64,000 bases of DNA from Tepidisphaera sp. (GTDB taxonomy: Bacteria > Planctomycetota > Phycisphaerae > Phycisphaerales > UBA1924): the NCBI GenBank assembly GCA_016124375.1, contig WGNV01000002.1, forward strand, positions 310,001 to 374,000, in the 5' to 3' direction. Of this stretch, positions 37,563 to 46,268 are shown piece after piece. The notes beneath the pieces were generated by a model that searched no databases, was not told the DNA's origin, and was given only the letters and a program-made list of their open reading frames with translations. The translations under genes were made by a program, and so were the position numbers. Every line of letters starts with the position of its first letter. Position 1 is the first letter of the stretch.

Positions 37563-38219
37563 TCAGGTTTGACTCTCACGCACCAACACCACGCCCACAT
37601 CGTCTTGGAGTCCGCCACTGCGAAGACGGACTGCGTCAATCAGCTCGGTGCAGGGACCGGGAGTCGCCGCACGAAGGACGCGCTGGCCGATGACTTGGCG
37701 AGCCGCATACTTCCACAGGCCATCCGTCGCGAGTAGAAGCGTCGAAGAGGCGAGGCGGACGGGACCGAACGGCCGGGGTATGGCAGCCCCGTCTCCAAGC
37801 AGCGGCTTTCGTGCGGCCTGAACGGTCAGGTCGAGGATTTCGGACGGCGAAATCAACCACGCAACAGCATCGCCGACAGCAGCACCAACGACTTCGCCCC
37901 GGCACACCGAAGCGGCGACCGCCGCTGCTTGACCACCGCCCGCTCGCGCGAGTGCGGCATCGATATCCAGCAGCTTCGAGACCCAATAGCGCGCATCATG
38001 CGTCGGTTGAGAGTCGGCCGGGCTTGAACTCACCATTGATACGACAAGCTCAGCGGCTGTCGCACCTCCCCCAAGCCCGCCCGCTCCGTCGGCAACGACG
38101 ACGATCAACTGACCGTCGCGCTCGACGACGCGCACTCGATCCTCGCCCGCACCATGAGCCGGGCACTGCACGCAAGAAAAGTGAAACACTCGTGCAAACC
38201 TCTCCGTCCGCTTGCTCAC
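37563..38219 (-). CDS. PP2C-type serine/threonine phosphatase
   Basis: 218 residues. The metal-binding motifs of PPM/PP2C phosphatases are present: EDRVRVVERDGQLIVVVADG (Asp44 in ADGAGG), LLLATDGLWKY and a late GLQDDVGVVLV. The domain is short, the size of stand-alone bacterial environmental-stress phosphatases, and lacks any sensor domain. The start is uncertain; the GTG at 38219 is used because upstream residues are low-complexity and lie next to direct repeat C. It is the only gene between repeats B and C. No partner kinase is encoded nearby. Confidence 0.8.
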   Translation of the reverse strand: MSKRTERFARVFHFSCVQCPAHGAGEDRVRVVERDGQLIVVVADGAGGLGGGATAAELVVSMVSSSPADSQPTHDARYWVSKLLDIDAALARAGGGQAAAVAASVCRGEVVGAAVGDAVAWLISPSEILDLTVQAARKPLLGDGAAIPRPFGPVRLASSTLLLATDGLWKYAARQVIGQRVLRAATPGPCTELIDAVRLRSGGLQDDVGVVLVRESQT

Positions 38220-38282
38220 CCGGATCCGGAAGCAGCATAGGAAGCCGCCGCCCACCCAGAAGTTCAAACCTCGAAGACAGAA

Positions 38283-38316
38283 TCAGGGTGACAGTACACC
38301 AGTTGAACTCTTCGTG
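38283..38316 (+). repeat. 34-base direct repeat, copy C
   Basis: Begins TCAGGGTGACAGTACACC and ends AACTCTTCGTG. It lies 829 bases after copy B in the same orientation, and marks the start of the last single-gene block before the copper cluster. Confidence 0.85.
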
Positions 38317-38507
38317 GGCGGAATTCGGGCCTGGGAGCCTGGAATCAGGGTTTTGCTTCCCGCGAAACCGTGAAAGTGATCCAGTGAAAGGCGGGTAAGA
38401 CAACGCTGACAGAGCACAGACGCTGGTCGCGTCACGGCACAGGCCGTCTATCTGCATTGCCTGGAAGAGAACCTGCTCATAGATGGGGGGTAGAGGGTGA
38501 GGTTTGG

Positions 38508-38534
38508 AGCGGGAGAGGGGGCGCATCTCCCGCT
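38508..38534 (-). terminator. Hairpin behind copA, possible terminator of the copper cluster
   Basis: AGCGGGAGA (38508-38516) pairs perfectly with TCTCCCGCT (38526-38534), starting three bases after the copA TAA. No T-run follows on the minus strand, so termination may need Rho. Confidence 0.5.
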
Positions 38535-38537
38535 TCA

Positions 38538-41009
38538 TTAGACAGCCGCCCGACGCAGCCGCAAGCTGTTGAGAACCACGCTCACACTGCTAAACGCCAT
38601 CGCGCCGCTCGCGATGATCGGCGACAGCAACCAGCCGGTGAAGGGGTACAGCACCCCGGCGGCGATCGGGATGCCCACGAGGTTGTAGACGAAGGCCCAG
38701 AACAGGTTCTGCCTGATGGCCCGCATCGTCGCGTGGGAGAGGGCGATGGCCTGCGGCACGGCGCGGAGGTCGCCGCGCATCAGGGTGATGTCCGCCGATT
38801 CCATCGCCACGTCGGTGCCTGTGCCGACAGCCAAGCCTACGTCGGCTTGGGCCAAGGCCGGGGCATCGTTGATGCCGTCGCCGACCATTCCCACCACCTG
38901 CCCTTCGGCCTGAAGGGCTCTGACCTGGTCGGCCTTGTCCTTGGGGAGCACTTCCGCGTATACCAGATCGACGCCGACCTCCGATGCCACCGCATCGGCG
39001 GTGTGGCGGTTGTCGCCGGTCATCATGACCACCCGCAGACCAAGCCCGTGCATCGTCGCAATCGCGTCCTTGGACTCCGGGCGGATCGTGTCTGCAACCG
39101 CGACGATGCCGAACTCATGTCCGTCCGCCGCGACGAACATCGGCGTTCGCCCCTTTGCGGCAACGTCGGCGGCACGGTCGGCAAGCGTGATCGTCACGCC
39201 GCGCTGCTCCAGGAGCGCGGCCTTGCCGACCAGGAGGCGCTTGCCGTCCACCGTGGCCTCGACACCGTGCCCGACCACCGCTTCAAACCGGGAAGGCTCG
39301 GATAGCGAGACACCCCGGCTTTCCGCCTCGCGGACGATGGCCGCCGCGAGCGGATGCTCACTCTGCTGCTCGGCGGATGCCGCGAGGCGGAGCAGTGCGG
39401 CCTCATCAAGTTGCGAATCGGGAGAGGGCACGACGTCGGTGACGGCCGGCTTGCCGTGGGTGATCGTGCCGGTCTTGTCCAGCACGATCGCCGTCATTTT
39501 GTGGGCGGTTTCCAGGGCTTCACCGCCCTTGATCAGGATGCCCCGCTCGGCGCCCAATCCGGTGCCCACCATGATCGCCGTAGGGGTGGCCAGCCCCAGG
39601 GCGCACGGGCACGCGATAATGAGGACCGAGACTGCGGTGACCAGCGCCATGCTCAAGCGAGTGTCCGCGGGCGACGCGAACCACCACACGGAGAAGGTCA
39701 CAACAGCGATGGCGATGACGATCGGCACGAAGATGCCGCTGATCCGGTCGGCCAGGCGCGCAATCGGAGCCTTGCTCCCCTGGGCCTCCTGCACCAGCCG
39801 CACGATCTGCTGCAATGCTGTGTCGGCTCCAACCTTCGTCGCTTCAAACCGCAGCGCCCCGGTTGTGTTCATCGTCGCACCGAACACATCATCGCCGGGC
39901 TTCTTCTCGACCGGCACGCTCTCGCCGGTGAGCATGGACTCATCCACCGCGGATTGCCCGCTCTCGACCTTGCCGTCAACCGGGATCTTCTCTCCTGGTC
40001 GGACGAGCACGCGGTCGCCGACGATCACGGACTCAACCGGCACATCCTGCTCGCGGCCATCGCGCAGCACGCGGGCCGTTTTGGCCTGAAGGCCGATCAG
40101 ACGCTTGATGGCCGCGGTCGTGCGCCCCGTGGCCCGGGCCTCGAAGTACTTCCCGAGCAGGATCAGCACGATGATGACCGTGGCGGCCTCGTAGTACACG
40201 GGGACCATCGCCCCCCCCGTCTGCCCCGTCGATCCGGCCGCGCCGGCGGCGTGGGCTGCCGCACCCGTGACGCCCGCGAAGAACTCCGGCCAGATCGTCG
40301 CGGCCAGCGAGTAGAGGTACGCCGCGCCGGTGCCCAGGGCGACCAGCGTGTCCATGTTCGCGCTGAAGTGCTTGAGGCCCTTCCACGCCGATCGGAAGAA
40401 CTGGGCCCCGCACCAAAAGAGCACCGGCGTCGTGAGCGCGAGCTGGAGCCAGTTGATCCATCCGTGGTTGAACGCCTCGATCCGACCGTGCGACATGGCG
40501 ATCACAAGGACCGGCACGGCGAGCACCGCGCCGACGCCGATCTTGATCAGCAGCCGCCGCGATTCGTGCTCGCTCACGTGCATGTGGGCCGAGTGGTCGT
40601 GGCCAGAGTGCCCGCCCGCGTGGGCGGGTTCGTGTTCTCGCAACATCGCGGCATGGTCATGGCCGACGTGGGGGGCGGGGGGGCCGTGCGGCGGATTCGC
40701 CTTCGGTGCATGAGCCGAGTGCGGCGCAGGCACGACCGCCTTGTACCCGATGTCGTCCACGGCCTTGGCCAGTCTCCCGAGCTCGGTCGCAGCCGGGTCA
40801 TACCTGACGGTGGCCACCTTCGTCGCGAAGTTGACGCTCGCCGATTCGACGCCGGGCTGCTTGCAAAGGTGCTTTTCGATCCGGTTCGCGCATGAGGCGC
40901 AGGACATGCCCTTGATCGGCAGGTCCACGCGGGTGATTGGGGAGGACGCCTCGGATGCCACCCGCGGAGTCCCGCTGTCGGGATGGTGCGTGTGTGACTG
41001 AGGGTTCAT
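38538..41009 (-). CDS. copA: Copper-translocating P-type ATPase (CopA)
   Basis: 823 residues, full length. An N-terminal heavy-metal-associated domain holds GMSCASC (Cys37, Cys40), followed by a His-rich linker, two extra helices, and the P1B-type core: GESVPV-type TGES loop, the intramembrane CPC site (Cys467-Pro-Cys469), the phosphorylation motif [11 protein letters not shown] (Asp511), HPLA in the nucleotide-binding domain and [10 protein letters not shown]. It uses ATP to pump Cu(I) out of the cytoplasm. AGGAGG lies five bases before the ATG. It is the last gene of the minus-strand copper cluster and follows csoR by 63 bases. Confidence 0.97.
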   Translation of the reverse strand: MNPQSHTHHPDSGTPRVASEASSPITRVDLPIKGMSCASCANRIEKHLCKQPGVESASVNFATKVATVRYDPAATELGRLAKAVDDIGYKAVVPAPHSAHAPKANPPHGPPAPHVGHDHAAMLREHEPAHAGGHSGHDHSAHMHVSEHESRRLLIKIGVGAVLAVPVLVIAMSHGRIEAFNHGWINWLQLALTTPVLFWCGAQFFRSAWKGLKHFSANMDTLVALGTGAAYLYSLAATIWPEFFAGVTGAAAHAAGAAGSTGQTGGAMVPVYYEAATVIIVLILLGKYFEARATGRTTAAIKRLIGLQAKTARVLRDGREQDVPVESVIVGDRVLVRPGEKIPVDGKVESGQSAVDESMLTGESVPVEKKPGDDVFGATMNTTGALRFEATKVGADTALQQIVRLVQEAQGSKAPIARLADRISGIFVPIVIAIAVVTFSVWWFASPADTRLSMALVTAVSVLIIACPCALGLATPTAIMVGTGLGAERGILIKGGEALETAHKMTAIVLDKTGTITHGKPAVTDVVPSPDSQLDEAALLRLAASAEQQSEHPLAAAIVREAESRGVSLSEPSRFEAVVGHGVEATVDGKRLLVGKAALLEQRGVTITLADRAADVAAKGRTPMFVAADGHEFGIVAVADTIRPESKDAIATMHGLGLRVVMMTGDNRHTADAVASEVGVDLVYAEVLPKDKADQVRALQAEGQVVGMVGDGINDAPALAQADVGLAVGTGTDVAMESADITLMRGDLRAVPQAIALSHATMRAIRQNLFWAFVYNLVGIPIAAGVLYPFTGWLLSPIIASGAMAFSSVSVVLNSLRLRRAAV

Positions 41010-41072
41010 AGGTCCTCCTGTAATCGTCGTCGCCGCCGACGCTCACACGCCAGCTCCGCGGCCGCTCTTTGT

Positions 41073-41510
41073 TCACCTCGTCAGACGGCTCGACAGTTCC
41101 AGCAGTTCCTCGACCATCCGGTCGCGGTCGGGCCCTGGGTCGTGCAGCGCCCGCACGGCGCAGTGCTTGAGGTGGTTGCGATAGACGTTCTTGGCGACCG
41201 CCCGAAGTGACTCCTGCACCGCCGCGCACTGCTGGATGACGTCGGCGCAGTATCGATCATCCTCGATCATGGCCGCGATGCCCCGCACCTGACCCTCGAT
41301 TCGTTTGAGGTGCTTGAGGTTCGCGGCCTTGATCTCCGGGTCCACGCCAGCGGCGTGCGCCCCGGGCCCGACGCCCTTGGCGGACGCCGGGGCACTTCTT
41401 GCCCCGCACGCGCACGCCGATGCCATCTTGCTGGACGGAGACGATTCACTACTTGCTTTGGGCTTGACCTTGGGCACGTGTGTTCCTCGCGAAGACCTGC
41501 TGTGATTCAT
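41073..41510 (-). CDS. csoR: CsoR-type copper-sensing repressor
   Basis: 145 residues. The helical CsoR/RcnR domain starts near residue 65 (LKHLKRIEGQVRGIAAMIEDDRYC). The Cu(I) ligands Cys88, His113 and Cys117 have exactly the 25- and 4-residue spacing of the Cys-His-Cys site of CsoR. The family releases its operator when Cu(I) binds. An unusual 60-residue N-terminal extension contains CACG at residues 33-36. The gene starts one base after the copZ-like stop, so the two are coupled, and CopA follows. Two matching operators in the cluster are the likely targets. Confidence 0.93.
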   Translation of the reverse strand: MNHSRSSRGTHVPKVKPKASSESSPSSKMASACACGARSAPASAKGVGPGAHAAGVDPEIKAANLKHLKRIEGQVRGIAAMIEDDRYCADVIQQCAAVQESLRAVAKNVYRNHLKHCAVRALHDPGPDRDRMVEELLELSSRLTR

Positions 41511-41511
41511 G

Positions 41512-41805
41512 TCATCCACAGGAGCACTTCGGCCCACCGCAGCATCCACTCTGTGGCTGGGTTAGTGCGGCTTCCGGCGTTTGCGCGGCCACCCTTGCCG
41601 GGTAGCCGGCCTCGCCGAGCGCGGCGATCGCGTCATCGGCAACGCTTCGCGATAGCGCCTCGATCTCGGCCTCCCCTACCCCGACGGACATCACTCGCAC
41701 AGACGGGGCCTCGGCGAGCGCATTCGTAACCGCCTGGATGCAATGGCCGCAGGACATGCCCTCGATGGAGAGGGTCATTCGGTGAGTGGTGTGGACTTGG
41801 TTCAT
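41512..41805 (-). CDS. Heavy-metal-associated domain protein (CopZ-like copper chaperone)
   Basis: 97 residues. A single HMA ferredoxin-like domain with GMSCGHC (Cys19, Cys22), the Cu(I)-binding pair of copper chaperones, and a C-terminal Cys-rich tail GCCGGPKCSCG that adds a second possible metal site and is not typical of CopZ. Start: the ATG at 41805 has AAGGGA upstream; an ATG at 41820 lies at the predicted transcription start and cannot have a ribosome-binding site. It probably delivers Cu(I) to CopA and CsoR, with which it is cotranscribed. Confidence 0.85.
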   Translation of the reverse strand: MNQVHTTHRMTLSIEGMSCGHCIQAVTNALAEAPSVRVMSVGVGEAEIEALSRSVADDAIAALGEAGYPARVAAQTPEAALTQPQSGCCGGPKCSCG

Positions 41806-41824
41806 CGGAGATCCCTTCATCAGC

Positions 41825-41853
41825 AGTATACTCCCCCCCAGTATACAACTCAA
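41825..41853 (-). promoter_or_regulatory. Promoter and CsoR-type operator of the copZ-csoR-copA unit
   Basis: On the minus strand TTGAGT (41853-41848), a 17-base spacer and TATACT (41830-41825) form a good promoter. The spacer and -10 carry a pseudo-palindrome: GTATAC at 41846-41841 and GTATAC at 41831-41826 with a seven-G run between, the form of CsoR operators. A bound repressor would block this promoter. The site matches the one at 46742-46762 in 18 of 21 positions. Confidence 0.75.
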
Positions 41854-41909
41854 GTCGCGGCGGTGTTCGGAAGGGTCGTTTCGGGGGAATCTCAACGCGG
41901 TCCGCCTGC

Positions 41910-43412
41910 TCAATGTCCGTGATGGTGCCCCGGCATGGGGGCGGGTCCGTCGCCCGCCTCCAGCGGCTTGGGCAACACCCACGACTTCATCGCGCCCGCC
42001 GGCGCCCGCGGCGCCGAGCCGCCATCCGTGCCGATGCTGTTGGCCTGTAGCGCCTCCGGCGTTGCCACGGTGGAGAGCGTGCCCGGCGGCGGCTCGTACC
42101 AGCCCGGGTCCTCGTCGTAACTGGTCAGGTTCTCGCGGACCTTGAGGATCGTGAACATCCCGCCCATCGTGATCTCGTCGTAGGGCCCGATGCCGCCGAC
42201 CATCGGGATGCTGTTGGGCGGCACCGCCATGCCCATCTCGGTCATGCCGGCCATGCCGTCCTGGCCCATGGTCATGTAGTCCGGGAGGAGGTTGCGGACC
42301 TTGTTGTCCAGGCCGCGGGCATCGACGCCGATCATGTTGGGTAGGTGGTGCCCCATCTGGTTCATCACATGGTGAGTCATGTGGCAGTGCATAGCCCAGT
42401 CGCCGGGGTTGTCGGCGATGAACTCGACGGTGCGGGTGCTCCCCACGGGCACGAGCACGGTGGTCTCGGGCCAGCGGGCGGATTCGGGGATCACGCCGCC
42501 GTCGGTCTCGGTGATGACGAAGTAGTACCCGTGCAGGTGGATCGGGTGGTGGTCCATCGCCGAGAGATTGCCGATGCGGATGCGGACGCGGTCGCCCTTC
42601 TTGACGATCAGCGGCTGCGTGCCGGGAAAGCACTTGGCGTTCATGGTGAGCGTGTTGAAGTCGCTCATCTCGTTGGGGTCGGGCCGCTCGGCCCCGACCT
42701 CGATCTTCCACTCGTGGAGCATGATGGCGAAGTCGCGGTCCGGGCGCGGGCCGGTCGTGCGGCGGGGGTGGACGACGATCAGGCCCGTCAGGCCCATGCC
42801 CATCTGGGTCATCTCGTCGTGGTGACTGTGGTACATCAGCGTGCCGTGCTGGCGGAGCGTGAACTCGTACATGTACGTCTCGCCGGGCAGGATCGCCTTC
42901 TGCGTGAGCCCGCCGACGCCGTCCATGCCGCTCTCGATGATCACGCCGTGCCAGTGAACCGTCGTGGGCGCCGTGAGCTTGTTCGTCACAAAGATGCGGA
43001 CGCGGTCCCCCTGGACCACCTCGATCACCGGCCCGTGCACGCCGCCGTTGTACCCCCAGCACCGGGCCTTGAGGCCCGGCGCGAACTCGTGCTCGACCTC
43101 CTCGGCCACCATGTGAAAGACTTTGACCCCGTCCACGACCCTGTACGGGAGTGTCCACCCGTTGGGCACAACGACGGGTGTGTAGTCCTTGCCCGGCTCT
43201 CCGGGCGGTTCGGGAGCGTGCCCCGCCGGCTCGTGCGCCGGATTGTTCGGCTGGAACTTGAAGTCGCGGTCCGGCTCGGTGGCCTGGGGCTGCGCCGGCT
43301 GAGCGACTGCGCGCCCGGCGAACAACGCGACGCTTCCCGCCGCGGCGCCCGCGGCCAGCATCTCTCGACGGGTAAGTACAGACCGACTCGGTACCTGGTG
43401 GTTGGCGCTCAT
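41910..43412 (-). CDS. Tat-exported multicopper oxidase (CopA/CueO-type)
   Basis: 500 residues. The N-terminus is a twin-arginine signal (TRREMLAAGAAAGSVALFAG). All copper-binding motifs are intact: HWHG (His153, His155), HSH (His195, His197), HPIHLHG near residue 297, and the type 1/trinuclear motif HCH-x3-H-x4-M in MHCHMTHHVMNQM. The C-terminus ends GHHHGH, and a Met-rich stretch (MTMGQDGMAGMTEMGM) near residue 400 is typical of Cu(I) oxidases. It should oxidise toxic Cu(I) to Cu(II) in the periplasm with O2. The ATG overlaps the tolC-like stop in ATGA. Confidence 0.93.
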   Translation of the reverse strand: MSANHQVPSRSVLTRREMLAAGAAAGSVALFAGRAVAQPAQPQATEPDRDFKFQPNNPAHEPAGHAPEPPGEPGKDYTPVVVPNGWTLPYRVVDGVKVFHMVAEEVEHEFAPGLKARCWGYNGGVHGPVIEVVQGDRVRIFVTNKLTAPTTVHWHGVIIESGMDGVGGLTQKAILPGETYMYEFTLRQHGTLMYHSHHDEMTQMGMGLTGLIVVHPRRTTGPRPDRDFAIMLHEWKIEVGAERPDPNEMSDFNTLTMNAKCFPGTQPLIVKKGDRVRIRIGNLSAMDHHPIHLHGYYFVITETDGGVIPESARWPETTVLVPVGSTRTVEFIADNPGDWAMHCHMTHHVMNQMGHHLPNMIGVDARGLDNKVRNLLPDYMTMGQDGMAGMTEMGMAVPPNSIPMVGGIGPYDEITMGGMFTILKVRENLTSYDEDPGWYEPPPGTLSTVATPEALQANSIGTDGGSAPRAPAGAMKSWVLPKPLEAGDGPAPMPGHHHGH

Positions 43413-44866
43413 CGATGATCTCCAGCGCCGGCGGAGGCCGGCGCGGCGGTTGTCAGGCGGTCTGTCTGTTCAAACGGTGTCATGCGGCCTCGAAGGATCT
43501 GATCAAGCACCGCCCGGGACTGCCAGTATTGATGAAGCGAATCGACATACTCGCCGCCGGCCGTGATCTGGTCACGCCTGGCCTGGAGGAGTTGGAACGC
43601 CGAGACCTGCATCGCGTTGTACTGAAGCTGCGTCTGATCCACGATCTGGGCCTTGAGCGGCAGGATCACTTTCTCGTAGTACCGGGCGCGATCGTGAGTG
43701 GAGAGCACCGCGCTGTACGCCGCCCTCGCCCGAGAGCGAATCTCGACCGCTCGTGCCACCATGCGCTCTGCGGCTTGTCTGTAACGAGCCTGCGCTTCGC
43801 CGACTCTGGCCTGGCCTTGGTCGAACAGCGGAATCGGCAACGAAAGTGACGGTCCTACCGACCAGCCCCCTTCGAGCTCTCGCTCCGCGGCGGCTCCTAC
43901 GTCTGCGCCGTCAAGCCATGCGAACGGCTTGGCGATCCCAGCGGAACGGGCCGCGACCTCCATCTCGCGGCGGAGGAGCGAGAGGTCCAAACTCGACTCG
44001 ATCGCTCGACGCTCGATGCCCTCGAAGGGCACCTCGGATTCGGGAACCGCCGGGAGGCGTACCGCGGCGTGCCACGCCACCGTCTGTTCTCCCCACACGC
44101 CCATGAGGGCGTTCATCCGCTCGCGGGTGCGGACCACGTCCGCTTCCGCCGCCGCGAGATCGATCTTGGCCTGTTCGTGCATTGCACGCTCGTTGGAAAC
44201 GTCCAGGTCGCGGTTGTTTCCCGCGGCGCGGAGCCTCTTGGCAAGGTCGTAGGACGCTGCCGTCGCCTCCATGACGGTCTGCCGCATCTCGCGTGCCTGT
44301 TCCGCGGCCTGGTAGTCGTAGAACGCCGTCTGAACCTCGAAGGCCATGTCCAGCACTTCGCCGGACACGCGCACTTTCGCTGCCTCGAACGCCGCCTGGG
44401 CCCGGCCCTTGCGAAGCGGCATCGAGAGCAGACTCACGAAGTCCTGAGCCACATCGAGAACGACGGCCGTGCCGCTTCCGTCCGTGGCAAACCGGACTTC
44501 GCCGCTGAACACTGGGTTGTGCAGCAACCCCGCCTGCACCAAGTCGGCCTGGGCGATGTTCAAGTCCTCGTACACAGCCTGGAGTTCGTGGTTGTTGAGC
44601 AGGGCGATCTGGACGGCCTTGCCGGCCGTCAGTTCCTCCTTGAGCGTGGCGGTCACCGCCGCGGCGACTTCTTTGTCCTCGGCCGAGCCGTTGTTCCAGT
44701 GCACCTTCATGCCGGTGCGGTCGGCCGCCGTCTTGCTCACGTCGTCGAATCCCAGGCCCGGCTGCATGCTCGCGCAGCCCCCGACCAACGTCGCGACTGC
44801 GACAAGGCCGGCCGCGAGCAGCGGGCGGGGGGCCGAGCCCGAGATGGAATGGTGTTGGCGTCTCAA
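43409..44866 (-). CDS. TolC-family outer-membrane lipoprotein of the copper cluster
   Basis: 485 residues. A lipobox (ATLVGGC) marks a lipoprotein and the rest has the two helical-hairpin repeats of TolC/CusC outer-membrane factors (long heptad-like Ala/Glu/Gln-rich helices, PLFDQGQARVGEAQARYRQA before the second repeat). The start is a TTG at 44866: it overlaps the stop of the preceding gene as TTGA and has GGAGGG about eight bases upstream; no ATG gives the lipobox at the right distance. No inner-membrane pump or periplasmic adaptor follows, so it may serve a pump encoded elsewhere. Confidence 0.88.
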   Translation of the reverse strand: MRRQHHSISGSAPRPLLAAGLVAVATLVGGCASMQPGLGFDDVSKTAADRTGMKVHWNNGSAEDKEVAAAVTATLKEELTAGKAVQIALLNNHELQAVYEDLNIAQADLVQAGLLHNPVFSGEVRFATDGSGTAVVLDVAQDFVSLLSMPLRKGRAQAAFEAAKVRVSGEVLDMAFEVQTAFYDYQAAEQAREMRQTVMEATAASYDLAKRLRAAGNNRDLDVSNERAMHEQAKIDLAAAEADVVRTRERMNALMGVWGEQTVAWHAAVRLPAVPESEVPFEGIERRAIESSLDLSLLRREMEVAARSAGIAKPFAWLDGADVGAAAERELEGGWSVGPSLSLPIPLFDQGQARVGEAQARYRQAAERMVARAVEIRSRARAAYSAVLSTHDRARYYEKVILPLKAQIVDQTQLQYNAMQVSAFQLLQARRDQITAGGEYVDSLHQYWQSRAVLDQILRGRMTPFEQTDRLTTAAPASAGAGDHR

Positions 44867-45261
44867 GGCTGCTTCCCTCCTTCCACCTTCTTGAGCTTCA
44901 TGCCGCACTTGGGACACCGCTGGTCGGGCTTGTCGCTGGTGACCTCAGGATGCATGGGGCAGGTGTAGATGGCCTCGCCACTCGCGGACGATGAGGGGGG
45001 CGTCTCGTGCTTGTGTCCACCGCTGCCCATGTCGGGCATGGGCTTGGAGGGTTCGCCGTGCTCAATCGGCTGCGCCGCCGGCATCGATGGCACCAGCTCG
45101 GCCCCGGCCCCCCCGATATCGAGCGTGTGCGACCGCTCGGGCGGAGGCGATTCGCCCGCGCCGAGATTGGCCGGATGGTTCGGCGGAAGCGTCGGCTCCG
45201 TGTACGTCGCGGCACAGCCGCCGAGCAGGGCAATCAATACCAGTGGTGTTTGTCTCATCAT
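44863..45261 (-). CDS. Heavy-metal-binding-domain (HMBD) lipoprotein
   Basis: 132 residues. A lipobox LIALLGGC gives an outer- or inner-membrane lipoprotein with a Pro/His-rich middle. The C-terminus has the heavy-metal-binding domain found next to copper and silver efflux genes: YTCPMHPEV then CPKCGMKLKKV, with Cys, His and Met ligands. It may collect periplasmic copper for the TolC or oxidase beside it. It starts 72 bases after the triple metal-repeat gene and overlaps the tolC-like gene by four bases. Confidence 0.85.
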   Translation of the reverse strand: MMRQTPLVLIALLGGCAATYTEPTLPPNHPANLGAGESPPPERSHTLDIGGAGAELVPSMPAAQPIEHGEPSKPMPDMGSGGHKHETPPSSSASGEAIYTCPMHPEVTSDKPDQRCPKCGMKLKKVEGGKQP

Positions 45262-45333
45262 GTGAGCCTTTCCTGGATCGGGCCTGGAACGAAGACCTCC
45301 GGTCGGCGCTGGCCGGCCGGAGGATGATGCGGT

Positions 45334-46113
45334 TCAGCCGCCATGCTTGTGATCGTGATGCTCGTCATTCTCATCATGGTCGGGCTTGTCGTGATGCTTG
45401 CGGGCGGCATCAACCATCGCGACGAACTTCGCCGGCTCCTTCTCGATGTCCTTCTTGCAATCCTTGCAGCAAAGCCGGATGAGCCGGCCCGCCACAACCA
45501 CGTCCACGGGTTTGCCCATGTCCCCGCCGAGTTCGTCCTTGCTTACCGGGCAGGTCTTGAGCGGGTAGTCCTTGCCCTGCGCGGCGACGACGGCCTTGTC
45601 GAGTTCGGCGAGGTACTTCTTGGCGTCCTTCAGAAAGTCGGCCTTCTCGCTTTCGGCGCCAAGACGGATGAGGCGGTTGCCGTAGACTAACTCGTAAGGC
45701 TTCTCAGGCAGGTCCTTGCCCGTGACCACGGAGGTCATCAGCGGGTAGAGGGGCGACTGGTCCTTGATGATCTTCTCGTCGAGCTTGGCGAGACTGGTCG
45801 CCAAATCCTTCTCGAACTTCGGCGGGCATCCCGGACAGCAGAAGCGGACTTCGCGTCCGTCGTAGAGCTTGACAACGGGATCGCCCATCGCACCGAGCTT
45901 CTTGCCGGAGATGGGGCACGTTTCGAGGGCATAGGGATCACCGACACGCTCTCCCTGCTTTGCGGCCGGAGCGGCGTCTTTGTGGCGAGCCGGCTGCTCG
46001 GACTTCGCGGGTGCGTCGCCGTGGTGCTCGTGCTGTGCGAAGGCGGTTCCCACGCTCATCGAGAGAGCGGCGACCACGGTAAGGAAACGACTGAAATTTG
46101 GGGATGTCGTCAT
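45334..46113 (-). CDS. Exported metal-binding protein with three TRASH/YHS-like repeats and a His-rich tail
   Basis: 259 residues with a Sec signal (VVAALSMSVGTAFAQ). Repeat 1 has TCPISGKKLG and RFCCPGCPPKF; repeat 3 has TCPVSKDELGG and RLIRLCCKDCKKD; both end in a helix with KF or AKF. The middle repeat keeps the frame (TSVVTGKDL and RLIRLGAESEKAD) but has lost every cysteine. The C-terminus is HHDHKHGG-type His-rich. The Cys sites resemble YHS/TRASH metal-binding domains. AAGGAG lies eight bases before the ATG at 46113. A role in periplasmic copper binding is inferred from position. Confidence 0.75.
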   Translation of the reverse strand: MTTSPNFSRFLTVVAALSMSVGTAFAQHEHHGDAPAKSEQPARHKDAAPAAKQGERVGDPYALETCPISGKKLGAMGDPVVKLYDGREVRFCCPGCPPKFEKDLATSLAKLDEKIIKDQSPLYPLMTSVVTGKDLPEKPYELVYGNRLIRLGAESEKADFLKDAKKYLAELDKAVVAAQGKDYPLKTCPVSKDELGGDMGKPVDVVVAGRLIRLCCKDCKKDIEKEPAKFVAMVDAARKHHDKPDHDENDEHHDHKHGG

Positions 46114-46268
46114 TGCGAGGACTCCTTTGGGCTGGTGTTTGAGGGATAACAAGCAATCCGCTGCCGGCGCACACCGGCAGCGTTGATTCAGCAACCCGAG
46201 CGCAATCCAGCGTCAGTGCGCGCGAGGGCGCATTCCGACGTGTTCCGCACGGGGAACTTGCTTGGATG

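Larger units (their letters stand above)
38220..38537. other. 318-base intergenic region containing repeat C
   Basis: Holds direct repeat copy C (38283-38316) with its downstream similarity to copy B, and the hairpin behind copA (38508-38534). No further gene was recognised. Confidence 0.6.

Noticed and set aside
36653..38316. Reading the three direct repeats as integron attC sites
   Set aside because: GTTGAAC in copies A and C fits the attC core GTTRRRY, but copy B has AATAGAAC there, and no inverted partner core was found at the right distance in any copy.
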